From Limnoglobus roseus (GTDB lineage: Bacteria > Planctomycetota > Planctomycetia > Gemmatales > Gemmataceae): a DNA stretch of 64,000 nucleotides. A program made the translations under genes and the position numbers. Below are positions 26,866-34,990 of this stretch, piece by piece. Every line of letters starts with the position of its first letter. The stretch's first letter is position 1. The stretch lies in NCBI RefSeq assembly GCF_008254045.1, contig NZ_CP042425.1:5766001-5830000 (forward strand), in the 5' to 3' direction. The notes beneath the pieces are model-generated. The model was not told the origin of the DNA. It ran no database searches and saw only the letters and a program-made list of their open reading frames with translations.

Positions 26866-27695
26866 CCGACGCCGATCTCACGATGGAGCAGGCCGTCGTC
26901 GTCCGCATGGCGATGTCGCCGAAGATCGTGGCCCGGTCGGCCGAGATCGACTTCGCGGCCGAGGAAGCCATTTTCAGCATCGCCGTGAAGTTCGGCCGCC
27001 GACCCGCCGGGGTCGCGTGTCCGGCGGCGGTTTTCGCCTACGGGATCGACCGCAACCGCGTGGCCGTCGTTCAAGTCGCGGATCGCACCGACGGCAGTGA
27101 CGACCCGCCGCTCGCGTTCCACTTCCTGCTGCTGTCGCGGAAAGTCTACGCCGAACTTGGCGACCCGTTCGCCATCGCCGACCGCTACCCGGCCAACTTC
27201 GACGCCCGCGGGTCGCTCGCGCAACTGGCGTGGCCGCCGGAACCGCTGCCGCGGCGGAGTGTCGTCGAGTTGCGAGCGATGCTGAAGGCCGGCGATTCGC
27301 AATGGCTGCTCGGGGCCACTCAAGCCCTGCTCGACGGTGCGCACGTCTCGCTGGAGCGTCTTGCCCCGGAACCGGCCCGCGTTCGCGGCCTGTGGCAGAT
27401 GATCCCCGATCGCATCCGGTGTGACCTGTGGCCGACGACATTCGCCTTCGGCGGCGACTTGAACTTTCACGTCGCCGTCACGCCAACTGCGGTGCCGGGC
27501 CACCTGTCGGAAGAACAAACGAAGGACTACCCGGAAGGCCGGTACGAGTCCGCGATTCAGGTTGCCATCGAGACGAGTGATCAGGCCGAACTCGACCGCC
27601 TCCTCGCGCGGCGGCCGTCGGCGGAAATGCTACGGCTCGCCGTGGCGATGATCTTGTTCGCCTTCGCCGTCGCCGCCGTCCTCAAGTTTCTGTGA
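26862..27695 (+). CDS. hypothetical protein with C-terminal membrane anchor
   Basis: The 277-residue product overlaps the oxidoreductase stop by four bases (ATGA), which fixes the start. It is largely soluble, with alternating short strands and helices, and ends in one hydrophobic segment (MLRLAVAMILFAFAVAAVLK) that would anchor it facing the cytoplasm, tail-anchor style. I recognise no domain or catalytic motif. Its place between an FAD oxidoreductase and a NUDIX protein, joined by overlaps on both sides, suggests joint expression but not a specific role. Confidence 0.7.
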   Translation: MTDADLTMEQAVVVRMAMSPKIVARSAEIDFAAEEAIFSIAVKFGRRPAGVACPAAVFAYGIDRNRVAVVQVADRTDGSDDPPLAFHFLLLSRKVYAELGDPFAIADRYPANFDARGSLAQLAWPPEPLPRRSVVELRAMLKAGDSQWLLGATQALLDGAHVSLERLAPEPARVRGLWQMIPDRIRCDLWPTTFAFGGDLNFHVAVTPTAVPGHLSEEQTKDYPEGRYESAIQVAIETSDQAELDRLLARRPSAEMLRLAVAMILFAFAVAAVLKFL

Positions 27696-28303
27696 GCCAC
27701 CGAATGCCAACCGATGAGCGCGTGCTGGTGATCCCGACGGCCCACTTTCAGGCGGTCGGATCGTTTCAGGGCTATCGCCGGGCAGATGAATCGTTTCGGC
27801 GAAGCCTGCTCGACCTGCGGGTGTTTTCGTTCCAACCCCGGTCGGTGGTCGAAACGGACCCGGCGTTCAAGCAGCTGATTCCCTACGTGATCCTCCGGTG
27901 CGGCGATCAACTCTTCCACTACCGCCGCGGCGCGAGCGGCAACGAGAAGCGGTTGCAAGCCCTCCGCTCCGTCGGCATCGGCGGGCACATCTCGGAAGAC
28001 GACGCCGCGGGGCCGGCCGACCTATACACGAACGGCATGCGCCGCGAGTTGGCCGAAGAGGTAACCATCGACTGCCACTTCACGGAGCGGCTCCTCGGCT
28101 TCATCAACGACGACCGTACCTTCGTCGGCAGCGTTCACCTCGGCGTCGTTCACTTGCTGGAACTGGATGCTGCGGCCGCGAGGTCGAACGAGGACGCACT
28201 GACCGAGACCGGGTTCGCATCGGAATCGCAATTGTGGGACGAGCGCGGAGAGTTCGAAACTTGGTCGCAGTTCGCGTTCGAGATGCTGCGGGCCGAAGTG
28301 TAA
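27692..28303 (+). CDS. NUDIX-family phosphoesterase
   Basis: The 203-residue protein starts at GTG 27692 in a GTGA overlap with the gene before. The core of a NUDIX box, RRELAEEVTI, is clear and would bind Mg. The upstream part of the box (GGHISEDDAAG) does not keep the standard spacing, so an insertion separates the glycine from REL-x-EE. The overall form resembles the MutT-like phosphoesterases of COG4112. NUDIX enzymes hydrolyse nucleoside diphosphates linked to another group; the substrate cannot be named. A strong terminator ends the operon. Confidence 0.75.
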   Translation: MSHRMPTDERVLVIPTAHFQAVGSFQGYRRADESFRRSLLDLRVFSFQPRSVVETDPAFKQLIPYVILRCGDQLFHYRRGASGNEKRLQALRSVGIGGHISEDDAAGPADLYTNGMRRELAEEVTIDCHFTERLLGFINDDRTFVGSVHLGVVHLLELDAAAARSNEDALTETGFASESQLWDERGEFETWSQFAFEMLRAEV

Positions 28304-28307
28304 AGAG

Positions 28308-28337
28308 AACAAGCCGGCCCGATCGGGCCGGCTTGTT
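28308..28337. terminator. bidirectional terminator between NUDIX and PEP-CTERM genes
   Basis: AACAAGCCGGCCC and GGGCCGGCTTGTT form a perfect 13-bp stem around GATC, between two convergent genes. Both sides carry short T-rich tails, so it can serve both strands. Confidence 0.8.
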
Positions 28338-28354
28338 TCATTTCATCACGCGAC

Positions 28355-28951
28355 TCAGGCCTTCTTGCGGCGCACGCGGGCGAGGCCGAGGAGCGGCAGG
28401 CCGAGGCCGGCCAGGACCAGCGTCGTCGGTTCCGGCGTCAGCGTCGGATCGACCGGCGCCGTACCTTTCGGCACGTCAGTTTCCGTGATGTTGTTGTCGA
28501 CCAGGCCGTCCGAGGTCCGGTTAGTCTGGGCCGTAAACGAGTCGGACGCCACGTCCTGGATCGTCGAGAACGCCCAGAAGTTACCGAGGCCGATCTGGCC
28601 GCTCGGGATCGTATCCCCCGTGTACTTCCAGGTCAGGTTGTACAGATCCGGGTCGTCGTTCGGCTTGAGCAGGTTCGGCGTGGGGCCGACCTTCGAAGCC
28701 GAGAAGGTCCAGCCGTCCGGGGCCGACTCGCCGCCCGGCACGTAGCCCTGGAAGTCGTAGATGGTGAAGTAGTTGCCCGACTGGAGCTTGCTGTCCGTCG
28801 GCAGCACGATGGCGTAAGTCCACCGGAAGTTGTCCGCCTCGGGCAGCACGGTGACGGACACCGGCAGCAGGCCGGCGGTCGCGGTGGCGTTCGCCGCCAG
28901 CGTTGCGGCGGCGGCCAGGAACAGCTTCGAGAACCATTTTCGCAGTTGCAT
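28355..28951 (-). CDS. PEP-CTERM sorting-signal protein (copy 1)
   Basis: The 198-residue exported protein has a signal peptide ending near ATATAG and a C-terminal sorting signal: the PEP motif (TPEPTTLVLAG), a hydrophobic span and the basic end RVRRKKA. Such proteins are cut and anchored by an exosortase and found with extracellular polysaccharide. The middle domain is about 140 residues, shared with the next gene (RWTYAIVLPTDSKLQSGNYFTIYDF). GGAGG nine bases before ATG 28951 decides the start over a longer frame. No exosortase gene is in the window. Confidence 0.86.
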   Translation of the reverse strand: MQLRKWFSKLFLAAAATLAANATATAGLLPVSVTVLPEADNFRWTYAIVLPTDSKLQSGNYFTIYDFQGYVPGGESAPDGWTFSASKVGPTPNLLKPNDDPDLYNLTWKYTGDTIPSGQIGLGNFWAFSTIQDVASDSFTAQTNRTSDGLVDNNITETDVPKGTAPVDPTLTPEPTTLVLAGLGLPLLGLARVRRKKA

Positions 28952-29075
28952 GAGAACCAACCTCCGGATGCTGAGAGTGTTCGCGGTGCCCGAGTGCGAG
29001 CTTCGGGCGGGTTAGGCGGGCCACCATAGGCGGCCCGAAAAATTCTGTCAACTACAGTTCAAGATTCGCTCAAGT

Positions 29076-29681
29076 TCAGACCGCGACCTTCCGACGGGTC
29101 AAGCGGGCCAAACCGATCAACGGCAGGCCGAGGCCGGCCATCAACAGCGTGGCCGGTTCCGGCACGAGGTTCGGCTCGCCGGGCGTCGCCACCGGGACGG
29201 GCACGGTCGTGTCGGTGATGTTGTTGTCCACCTTGCCGTCGGTGGTGCGGTGCGTGGTGGCCGTGAAGAACGAGTCGGTCGATTCCTGGTACAGCGACAC
29301 GGCCCAGAAGTTCCCGAGGCCGGTCTGACCGCTACCGATCGTCGGGCCGGTGTACTTCCACGTCAGGTTCGGCAGGTCGGCGCGGTCGGTCGGGTTCACG
29401 CCGTCCGGCACGGGACCTGTCTGCGAGGTGCTGAACGTCCAGTTGTCCGGCTGGACGTTGCTCGTCGAGACGAGGCCGCCAAAGTCGTAGATCGTGAAGT
29501 AGTCACCCGACCGGAGTTGCGAATCGGTCGGCAGCACGATGTTGTAAGTCCACCGGTAGTTGTCACCTTCCGGGTTGACGCTGACGTTGACAGGCAGCAG
29601 ACCGGCGCGGGCAGTCGTGGAGCCAAGCAGGCCGAGGGCGCAAACCGCCGCGAGCAAAATCGCGCGAGATAGACGGATCAT
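29076..29681 (-). CDS. PEP-CTERM sorting-signal protein (copy 2)
   Basis: This is the paralogue of the following minus-strand gene, 201 residues long. Signal peptide (about 1-26), shared core (RWTYNIVLPTDSQLRSGDYFTIYDF) and the end VPEPATLLMAGLGLPLIGLAR plus LTRRKVAV, again a PEP-CTERM signal. GGAGGAGAG lies close before ATG 29681, a strong start. The 124 bases between the copies hold no obvious terminator, so they may be cotranscribed. The two cores align without gaps over long stretches, which indicates a tandem duplication that has since diverged. Confidence 0.86.
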   Translation of the reverse strand: MIRLSRAILLAAVCALGLLGSTTARAGLLPVNVSVNPEGDNYRWTYNIVLPTDSQLRSGDYFTIYDFGGLVSTSNVQPDNWTFSTSQTGPVPDGVNPTDRADLPNLTWKYTGPTIGSGQTGLGNFWAVSLYQESTDSFFTATTHRTTDGKVDNNITDTTVPVPVATPGEPNLVPEPATLLMAGLGLPLIGLARLTRRKVAV

Positions 29682-29910
29682 TATTCTCTCCTCCGTGCGA
29701 AACCACGGTGCGTGAGAACGGGGTGCGGACCGCCGAGACGCCTCAACGTCCACCGCCGTCCCCGCTCATCGGGACCGAGCGACAAAACTTATGGCCCGTG
29801 GGAGATTTTGTGTCAAGTCGAGGTGGGCTCGTGCCGCAACAGGGCTGAAACAAGGCGAATCGAGGGCTGGGCAGTCGGGTGGGGCAGTGCGCCGAAAAAA
29901 TTCCGGTCGG

Positions 29911-30501
29911 TTATTCTTGCGGCGGTTCGTCGGAGGTGGGAAGGGAGGGCAAGCTGGGGATCGAGCGGTTGGCCATCCCCGGCATGATGTGGATCGAGTC
30001 CCCCGGCTTCGCCGTGGTGGGAATGATGATCGGCTTCAACTCGCCCGAGACCAGGTCGAGGACGACGCACGTTTTGGGGTTCGCCCGGAACAGCGCGCCG
30101 GGGTTCGCCACAAGCGTCTTGCCGGTGCGGTGCTGCTCGCGGACGTGGGTGTGGCCGTAGAAGAGGTAGTCGAAGTAGTTGCAGTGTTCGAGTTCGTAGA
30201 ACTGGTGCCGGTCGTGGGAGTGGACCCACGCGACCCGCTTGCCTGCCAGTTCGATCGCACCGAAGGAGTCGTGACTTTGGCCGCCGATGTCGCGGATGGC
30301 CGTGATGAGCTTCACCTTGTCCTTGTCCCAGTTGCCGAAGACGAAGTGCGTGGGCAGGGGCTTGAACAGGGCAATGGTGTCGGGGGTCTCGATGTCGCCG
30401 CAGTGCAGGACCAACTCGACCTGTTGCTCCGCGAGGAGGCGGACGGCGTCGGCGACAACCTCGTGCCGGTCGTGCGTGTCGCTGATAACGCCGATCCGCA
30501 T
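29911..30501 (-). CDS. YfcE/MJ0936-type metallophosphoesterase
   Basis: The 196-residue product begins MRIGVISDTHDRH and carries the metal ligands of the calcineurin-like family in order: SDTHD, HCGDIE, FGNWD, HSHD and YGHTHVRE. This is the YfcE type, small cytoplasmic phosphodiesterases with two metals. GNWD replaces the more usual GNCD. The substrate in the cell is not known. ATG 30501 fits the family exactly; the longer frame adds a Gly-rich stretch with no homology. The last 20 residues are Ser/Pro rich. Confidence 0.86.
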   Translation of the reverse strand: MRIGVISDTHDRHEVVADAVRLLAEQQVELVLHCGDIETPDTIALFKPLPTHFVFGNWDKDKVKLITAIRDIGGQSHDSFGAIELAGKRVAWVHSHDRHQFYELEHCNYFDYLFYGHTHVREQHRTGKTLVANPGALFRANPKTCVVLDLVSGELKPIIIPTTAKPGDSIHIMPGMANRSIPSLPSLPTSDEPPQE

Positions 30502-30589
30502 GTCGCCCCCGCCCCTCTCAGTACCGCGAAACCCCACCCTTACGATTTACAATAACACACCGCGTCGGGGATAGGGGACGACGAAGATC

Positions 30590-30609
30590 GGAAGCCGAAG
30601 TCGGCTTCC
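30590..30609 (-). terminator. hairpin after the secreted protein gene at 30636
   Basis: GGAAGCCG and CGGCTTCC form an 8-bp stem around AAGT, 26 bases past the stop of the minus-strand gene. The T-tract is weak. Confidence 0.45.
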
Positions 30610-30635
30610 CCCGGCCGGGCGGGTGGCGCGGGGTG

Positions 30636-31970
30636 TTACTTCTTCGCCGGGAAGTCGATGGCCGTGACGAGGGCCACGTCTTGCGTGCCGACCTTCGTGA
30701 GGTTAGCCGATCCGCACACGTTCGCCACCGCCACGTGTTGGCCCGCCGGCCCGGTGAGCAGGTAGAACGACTGCACCACGTCGAGGCCGTCTTGCTTGCC
30801 GCTGGCCGAGAGGCGGTAGAGTTGCCGGCCCATCTCGGCTTGCAGCAGGCCGTTTTCGAGAACCTTCTCCGGCTCCCACCCGGGCTGCTTCTTGGTGGCG
30901 TCCACGAATTCCGTCAGGGCCGCCTTCGCGTCCGCGTTGGCCGCACTCGGCTTCCACGTCGCGATGGTCGCTTGCGCGAGGAACTCGCCGCGGTTGAGCA
31001 ACCGCAGGACGAGGTGCTTGTCGTTCTTGACGACGATGTACCAGTCACGGGGGTAGAGCATCTCGTAAGCCGCGTCGGCGTGCCGGAGTTGCGTCAGCAC
31101 TTCGGGAACCTTCCCGTCGGCCGGCAGCTTCGCGTGGACTTCCGCGAGTTCCTTTGAGTCCACCGCTTGAGCGGTCCGCGTGAGGACGATCGTCGCCTTC
31201 GCTTCCAGGGCGGGGCTGACCGGCCCCTGATCACGCTCGTCGGTCTGCTCCCACCGGATCGCGACAACTACGTGTTTCGCGGTATCGAAGGTGCCCTGAG
31301 CCGCCACGGTCAGCTTGACCTTCGCCCCTTGTTCGATCCCCTCGGCCTTGCCCTCGATCGTGAACAGGGCGTTGCCGTCCTTCACGCCGGTGAACTTGCC
31401 GACGAGGTCGTTTTTGACGAGGCCGTCGAAGAGGCAGACCGCCTGGGCGGTGTCGTTCGAGACGGCCCAGCTCTCGCCGACCTTCACCGGCTTGTTCGGC
31501 AGGAGGCCCGGAATCGCCAGCGTTTCGAAGTGTTCGGAGACGAGTTCCAAGTCGTCACGGGTCAGCGGCCCGGCCGGGCTGTAGTGGACCGGCCCCGTGG
31601 CGGTCCGCTGCACGACGATGCCGCGGCGGTCGTCGGCGAGCAACTGTTTGCCGCGGTCCACGCCGGTCACGCGATCTGACCCGGCCTCGCGGTAGTGGCG
31701 GACCGCCTTCTGAATTCCGCCGTCGGTGACGGCCTCGACCCGCTCCAACAACTGGTGCTTCGCCTTTGCTTCCAGGGGGATCGTGTCCGGCTTGCCGTCG
31801 CGTTCGACTTTCAGTTTGCCGCTAACTGTTAGTTGCAGGTCGCACAGGAAGGTGTCGCCGACTTTCGGGTTTTCGCCGAGATGGACAGACCCTTCTTCGG
31901 CGGCTGAGCGCGAGCGGAGGGCGGCGAGGCTGACCAGACTGGCAATCGCGTGACGACGGGTGATGAGCAC
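30636..31970 (-). CDS. secreted protein of unknown function (444 aa)
   Basis: The start is taken as GTG 31970, with GAGGG seven bases upstream; the frame is open for 49 more codons, but those read like noncoding sequence. The protein begins with LITRRHAIASLVSLAAL, a signal peptide with twin arginines. The rest is a two-part soluble protein: a first half of beta-rich sequence (VGDTFLCDLQLTV, VGESWAVSND) and a second half with mixed helices ending TAIDFPAKK. No domain recognised. It precedes the metallophosphoesterase, from which a hairpin separates it. Confidence 0.68.
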   Translation of the reverse strand: MLITRRHAIASLVSLAALRSRSAAEEGSVHLGENPKVGDTFLCDLQLTVSGKLKVERDGKPDTIPLEAKAKHQLLERVEAVTDGGIQKAVRHYREAGSDRVTGVDRGKQLLADDRRGIVVQRTATGPVHYSPAGPLTRDDLELVSEHFETLAIPGLLPNKPVKVGESWAVSNDTAQAVCLFDGLVKNDLVGKFTGVKDGNALFTIEGKAEGIEQGAKVKLTVAAQGTFDTAKHVVVAIRWEQTDERDQGPVSPALEAKATIVLTRTAQAVDSKELAEVHAKLPADGKVPEVLTQLRHADAAYEMLYPRDWYIVVKNDKHLVLRLLNRGEFLAQATIATWKPSAANADAKAALTEFVDATKKQPGWEPEKVLENGLLQAEMGRQLYRLSASGKQDGLDVVQSFYLLTGPAGQHVAVANVCGSANLTKVGTQDVALVTAIDFPAKK

Positions 31971-32052
31971 GGAGATACCCTCATGGCGTGGTGGTCCGAA
32001 TGAGGGCCGGGAATATCGACCGGACGGGTGAATTGTCAAGAGTAGACGGAAG

Positions 32053-32081
32053 GGGTCGGCCACTCCGCGAATGGCCGACCC
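32053..32081 (-). terminator. hairpin after the 539-aa secreted protein gene
   Basis: GGGTCGGCCA and TGGCCGACCC form a perfect 10-bp stem with a 9-base loop, 13 bases past the stop codon on the minus strand. Confidence 0.6.
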
Positions 32082-32094
32082 ACGATCACGGGCA

Positions 32095-33714
32095 CTATTC
32101 TTTCTTCGTCGCCGCAAGCTCGACTTGCGTCGCGGCGACGATGTCGCCGGTCGAGTCGTTCTGGATGAACGCGACGAGCTTGAGGTTCTTCAGCGCCAGC
32201 GGACGGTCGCCGTGGGGCGATTCGGCATCCTTCGTCAACTCGTCCAGGAACTTCGTGATCGACTCACGAAGTTCGACCGGATCGACCGTGACCGTTTGCT
32301 CGGCTGTCTTGTTCTTCAGGACGAAACCCTTGCCGCCCGGCATCGCTCGGACGACGTTGTGGTGGTAGCGGACGCCGTTGCTGGCCGTGTAGCGGACGCG
32401 GTCCTCGACGACGGCGAACCGTAAGAACGTCTGTTCGCCCGGCTTCTCTAGGTCGGCGACGGTTGCTTTCCCGGTGAACCCCTTCTCACCGGGCGTGACG
32501 GCCAGTGTCAGTTTCGCGCCGGCCGGCTTCTCCAGGTCGTCGTCGATCTTCTCCTTCAGCGCGTCGAAGATGGCCTTCGACGCGGCGACGGTGGTTTCCT
32601 TTTGCAGTGCCACGGCCCGCTTGCCGTCGACGAAGGACAACGTGCCGCGCTGGATCGCGTTCGCGTAAAACTCCAGGCGGTCCTGCGACCCCTTGTTTGC
32701 CATCACGTCGAGGCCGGCCGAGATGTTGATGTGGTACGTCAGCACGATCACGTCCGTCGGCTTGTACGACTTCAGCAGGGCGTCACGGGCGGACTCGAAC
32801 GCGGCCGTCGGCGGGAGTTCCGTCGAGCTGAAGATTTCGACCAGCGCGACGCGGTCGGTCTTCGCCTTGCGGCCCTTGAACTCGTCTGCCTTGAACGGCG
32901 GGAACGTCTTGCCGTAGTCCTGGTAGTCGCGGGCTTCGAGCCGCTGAATTTGCACCTCGTACTTCTTCGCGTCCTCGGGCTTGCTGGCCTTCGTCAGCGT
33001 CCGCATGAGTGTTTCCAGCACCTCGATTCGCACGGTCGCCTCGTCTTCGTCGGTCAGTAGCCGCTCGGCCTTGCGGGCTTGTGCGAGGGCGATGTCCGCG
33101 AATCCCGCCTGGTCGGCCAGCACGGTCGCGAACCGCAGGGCGGCGGTGCGCTCCCACCGGGGGCCGTAGTCGGCGGCCATCTTCGTCGCGCGGTCCACGA
33201 TGCCCCGGGCTTCCTCCGGCTTCATCTTCTTGCCCGTCGCCTGGCCGAGAATGATGATTGACGAGTCGAACACGGTTTGCGCATCGTCGGACTGCGAGAG
33301 CGTCTCCTTCATCACCTCGAACGGGTCGGCCAGCTTCTTGAGAGTGCTCGGCCGCAAGTCTGTCAGTTCGAGCGGAGCGCCGCCGATACTGAGCGAACCG
33401 TTGATCTTCTTGCCGTCCTTGAGGACGACGCCGTCGAACGTCACGAACGGCTGCTTGTCCACGCTGAGGGTGAACTTGAGCGTGTTGCCGGCGACGGCGA
33501 CGCTGTCGAACTTCGGGTCTTTGTTGAACTGCACCGTCGCGTCGGCGATCTCGCCGGTCCACTTGCCGTCGGCCTGTGCGAACGTGAGTAGGAGCATGAC
33601 CGGCCGCTCGTTCAGGCGGAAGGTGAGCTTCCACGACCCGGCGGGCGGATCGGCGGCCGGGGTGGGGGCGGCCAGCGCGATCACGAGGGCCACACTGGCA
33701 AAGAACCGGGACAT
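32095..33714 (-). CDS. secreted protein of unknown function (539 aa)
   Basis: The 539-residue protein has a short signal peptide (about 1-20). Residues 20-125 look like a beta-sandwich (SWKLTFRLNERPVMLLLTF). A helical middle section follows, then a region about 290-345 (RVALVEIFSSTELPPTAAFES...VIVLTYHIN) whose layout recalls the thioredoxin-like domains of DUF1223/Omp28 proteins but lacks their cysteines. The end is again beta rich. The gene lies 11 bases after the aminotransferase stop on the same strand, so the two may share a transcript. Function not known. Confidence 0.7.
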   Translation of the reverse strand: MSRFFASVALVIALAAPTPAADPPAGSWKLTFRLNERPVMLLLTFAQADGKWTGEIADATVQFNKDPKFDSVAVAGNTLKFTLSVDKQPFVTFDGVVLKDGKKINGSLSIGGAPLELTDLRPSTLKKLADPFEVMKETLSQSDDAQTVFDSSIIILGQATGKKMKPEEARGIVDRATKMAADYGPRWERTAALRFATVLADQAGFADIALAQARKAERLLTDEDEATVRIEVLETLMRTLTKASKPEDAKKYEVQIQRLEARDYQDYGKTFPPFKADEFKGRKAKTDRVALVEIFSSTELPPTAAFESARDALLKSYKPTDVIVLTYHINISAGLDVMANKGSQDRLEFYANAIQRGTLSFVDGKRAVALQKETTVAASKAIFDALKEKIDDDLEKPAGAKLTLAVTPGEKGFTGKATVADLEKPGEQTFLRFAVVEDRVRYTASNGVRYHHNVVRAMPGGKGFVLKNKTAEQTVTVDPVELRESITKFLDELTKDAESPHGDRPLALKNLKLVAFIQNDSTGDIVAATQVELAATKKE

Positions 33715-33725
33715 GCGAAGTCCTT

Positions 33726-34871
33726 TCAGGACGGTGGGAACGCGGCACGAATCCGCACCGCATTACGGTAGACGTTTTCGATCGTGCGGGCAACTCGTTC
33801 GAGGACATCGGGCGGGTGCAGCAGGACGGGGTGGTGCAACTTCACGCAGTTCTCGCTCGCACGGGTGGCCTCCGCGAGATCGCCGACGGCCCGGAACCGC
33901 GACGGCGATCGGCCGAGATGCAGGGCTTTGAATCCCACGTCGAACGCGATCCCTTCTGCCCGCATCGCCCGGCAGAAGAGTTCCCGCGGTAAGCCGAACG
34001 CGGCCGGGTCGTAGCGGAACCCAGCCTTGTAGAACGCGGGCGTCTGCACGGCTGAACCGTTGTCGAATACTTGAAGGCCCGGAACCGGTCGTTCGCGAAG
34101 AAACTGCACGGAGGCGAGTCGGCGTTGCGTGTCGGCGTCCAGGTTCGCGAGTTGTGGCAGTACCACCGTCGCTTGCAGTTCGCTCAGTGGTGCCCACGGT
34201 TGAACACCCCGGTTGAGCCAGAGCTTCGCCCGCTGGTACGCCCGGCTTTCGCGGAAGAGTAACGCCCCGCCGCGGCCCGCCGAGAGCAACTTCGACCCGC
34301 CGAAACTGAGCGTGCCGACGGAACCGAAACTGCCGCACTGCCGCGGGCCAATCGTCGCGCCGGGGCACTGGGCTGCGTCTTCGACGACCGCGATGCCGTG
34401 CGCGTCGGCCACCGCCAAGACCGCGTTCATCGGCACGAGACCGCTGTGGAGGTGCGACACGAGAATCGCCTTCGTTTTCGGGCCGATCGCGGTGGCAAGT
34501 TGGGCCGGGTCAAGGTTCCAGTTTCCCGGTGACACGTCCACCAGAACAGGCTTCGCCCCGAGTGCGTGCAGGGTGAGAAAGTTCGACTCGTACTCGTAGG
34601 CCGCGAGAATCACCTCGTCGCCCGCCGCAACTCCGACGCTTCGCAGGGCCGCTTCGACTGCGAGCGTGCCACTCGCGCAAGTGATTGCGTGCGGCACGCC
34701 GAAGGTTGCCGTGAGTTGCGTTTCGAGGGTGGCGACGCACGGACCGTGATACTGCCCCCATCTGCCGGACGCTAGCGCCACCTGCACGGCGGCCGCCACG
34801 TTCTCATTCGGCGGCGGCCACGGGGGCGGGCCGTCGGGGAAGGCCGGCGGAGAGCCGAGGATCGCGGGCAC
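33726..34871 (-). CDS. DegT/DnrJ/EryC1-family PLP aminotransferase
   Basis: The product (about 381 residues from GTG 34871) has the family core: GRWGQYHGPCVATLE, CASGTLAVEAALR, the aspartate region VVEDAAQCPG and the PLP lysine in LSFGGSKLLSAGRGG. Members transfer amino groups to keto sugars, as in polysaccharide or antibiotic sugar synthesis, or act as dehydratases. The start is uncertain: ATG at 34970 is in frame, but would leave only 20 bases before the divergent gene. GTG 34871 has AGG upstream and matches family length. No sugar genes are adjacent. Confidence 0.78.
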   Translation of the reverse strand: MPAILGSPPAFPDGPPPWPPPNENVAAAVQVALASGRWGQYHGPCVATLETQLTATFGVPHAITCASGTLAVEAALRSVGVAAGDEVILAAYEYESNFLTLHALGAKPVLVDVSPGNWNLDPAQLATAIGPKTKAILVSHLHSGLVPMNAVLAVADAHGIAVVEDAAQCPGATIGPRQCGSFGSVGTLSFGGSKLLSAGRGGALLFRESRAYQRAKLWLNRGVQPWAPLSELQATVVLPQLANLDADTQRRLASVQFLRERPVPGLQVFDNGSAVQTPAFYKAGFRYDPAAFGLPRELFCRAMRAEGIAFDVGFKALHLGRSPSRFRAVGDLAEATRASENCVKLHHPVLLHPPDVLERVARTIENVYRNAVRIRAAFPPS

Positions 34872-34990
34872 ACACACCTGCCGGGTTACAGATCGGGATT
34901 CGTCTTCTCTGTTCTTGCGATCCCCGTTCGGTAGCGTCAAGATAAAACAGTCCTTGTCCGAGTGCCCCACCCCGTCCGCGAGTCCCGCAC

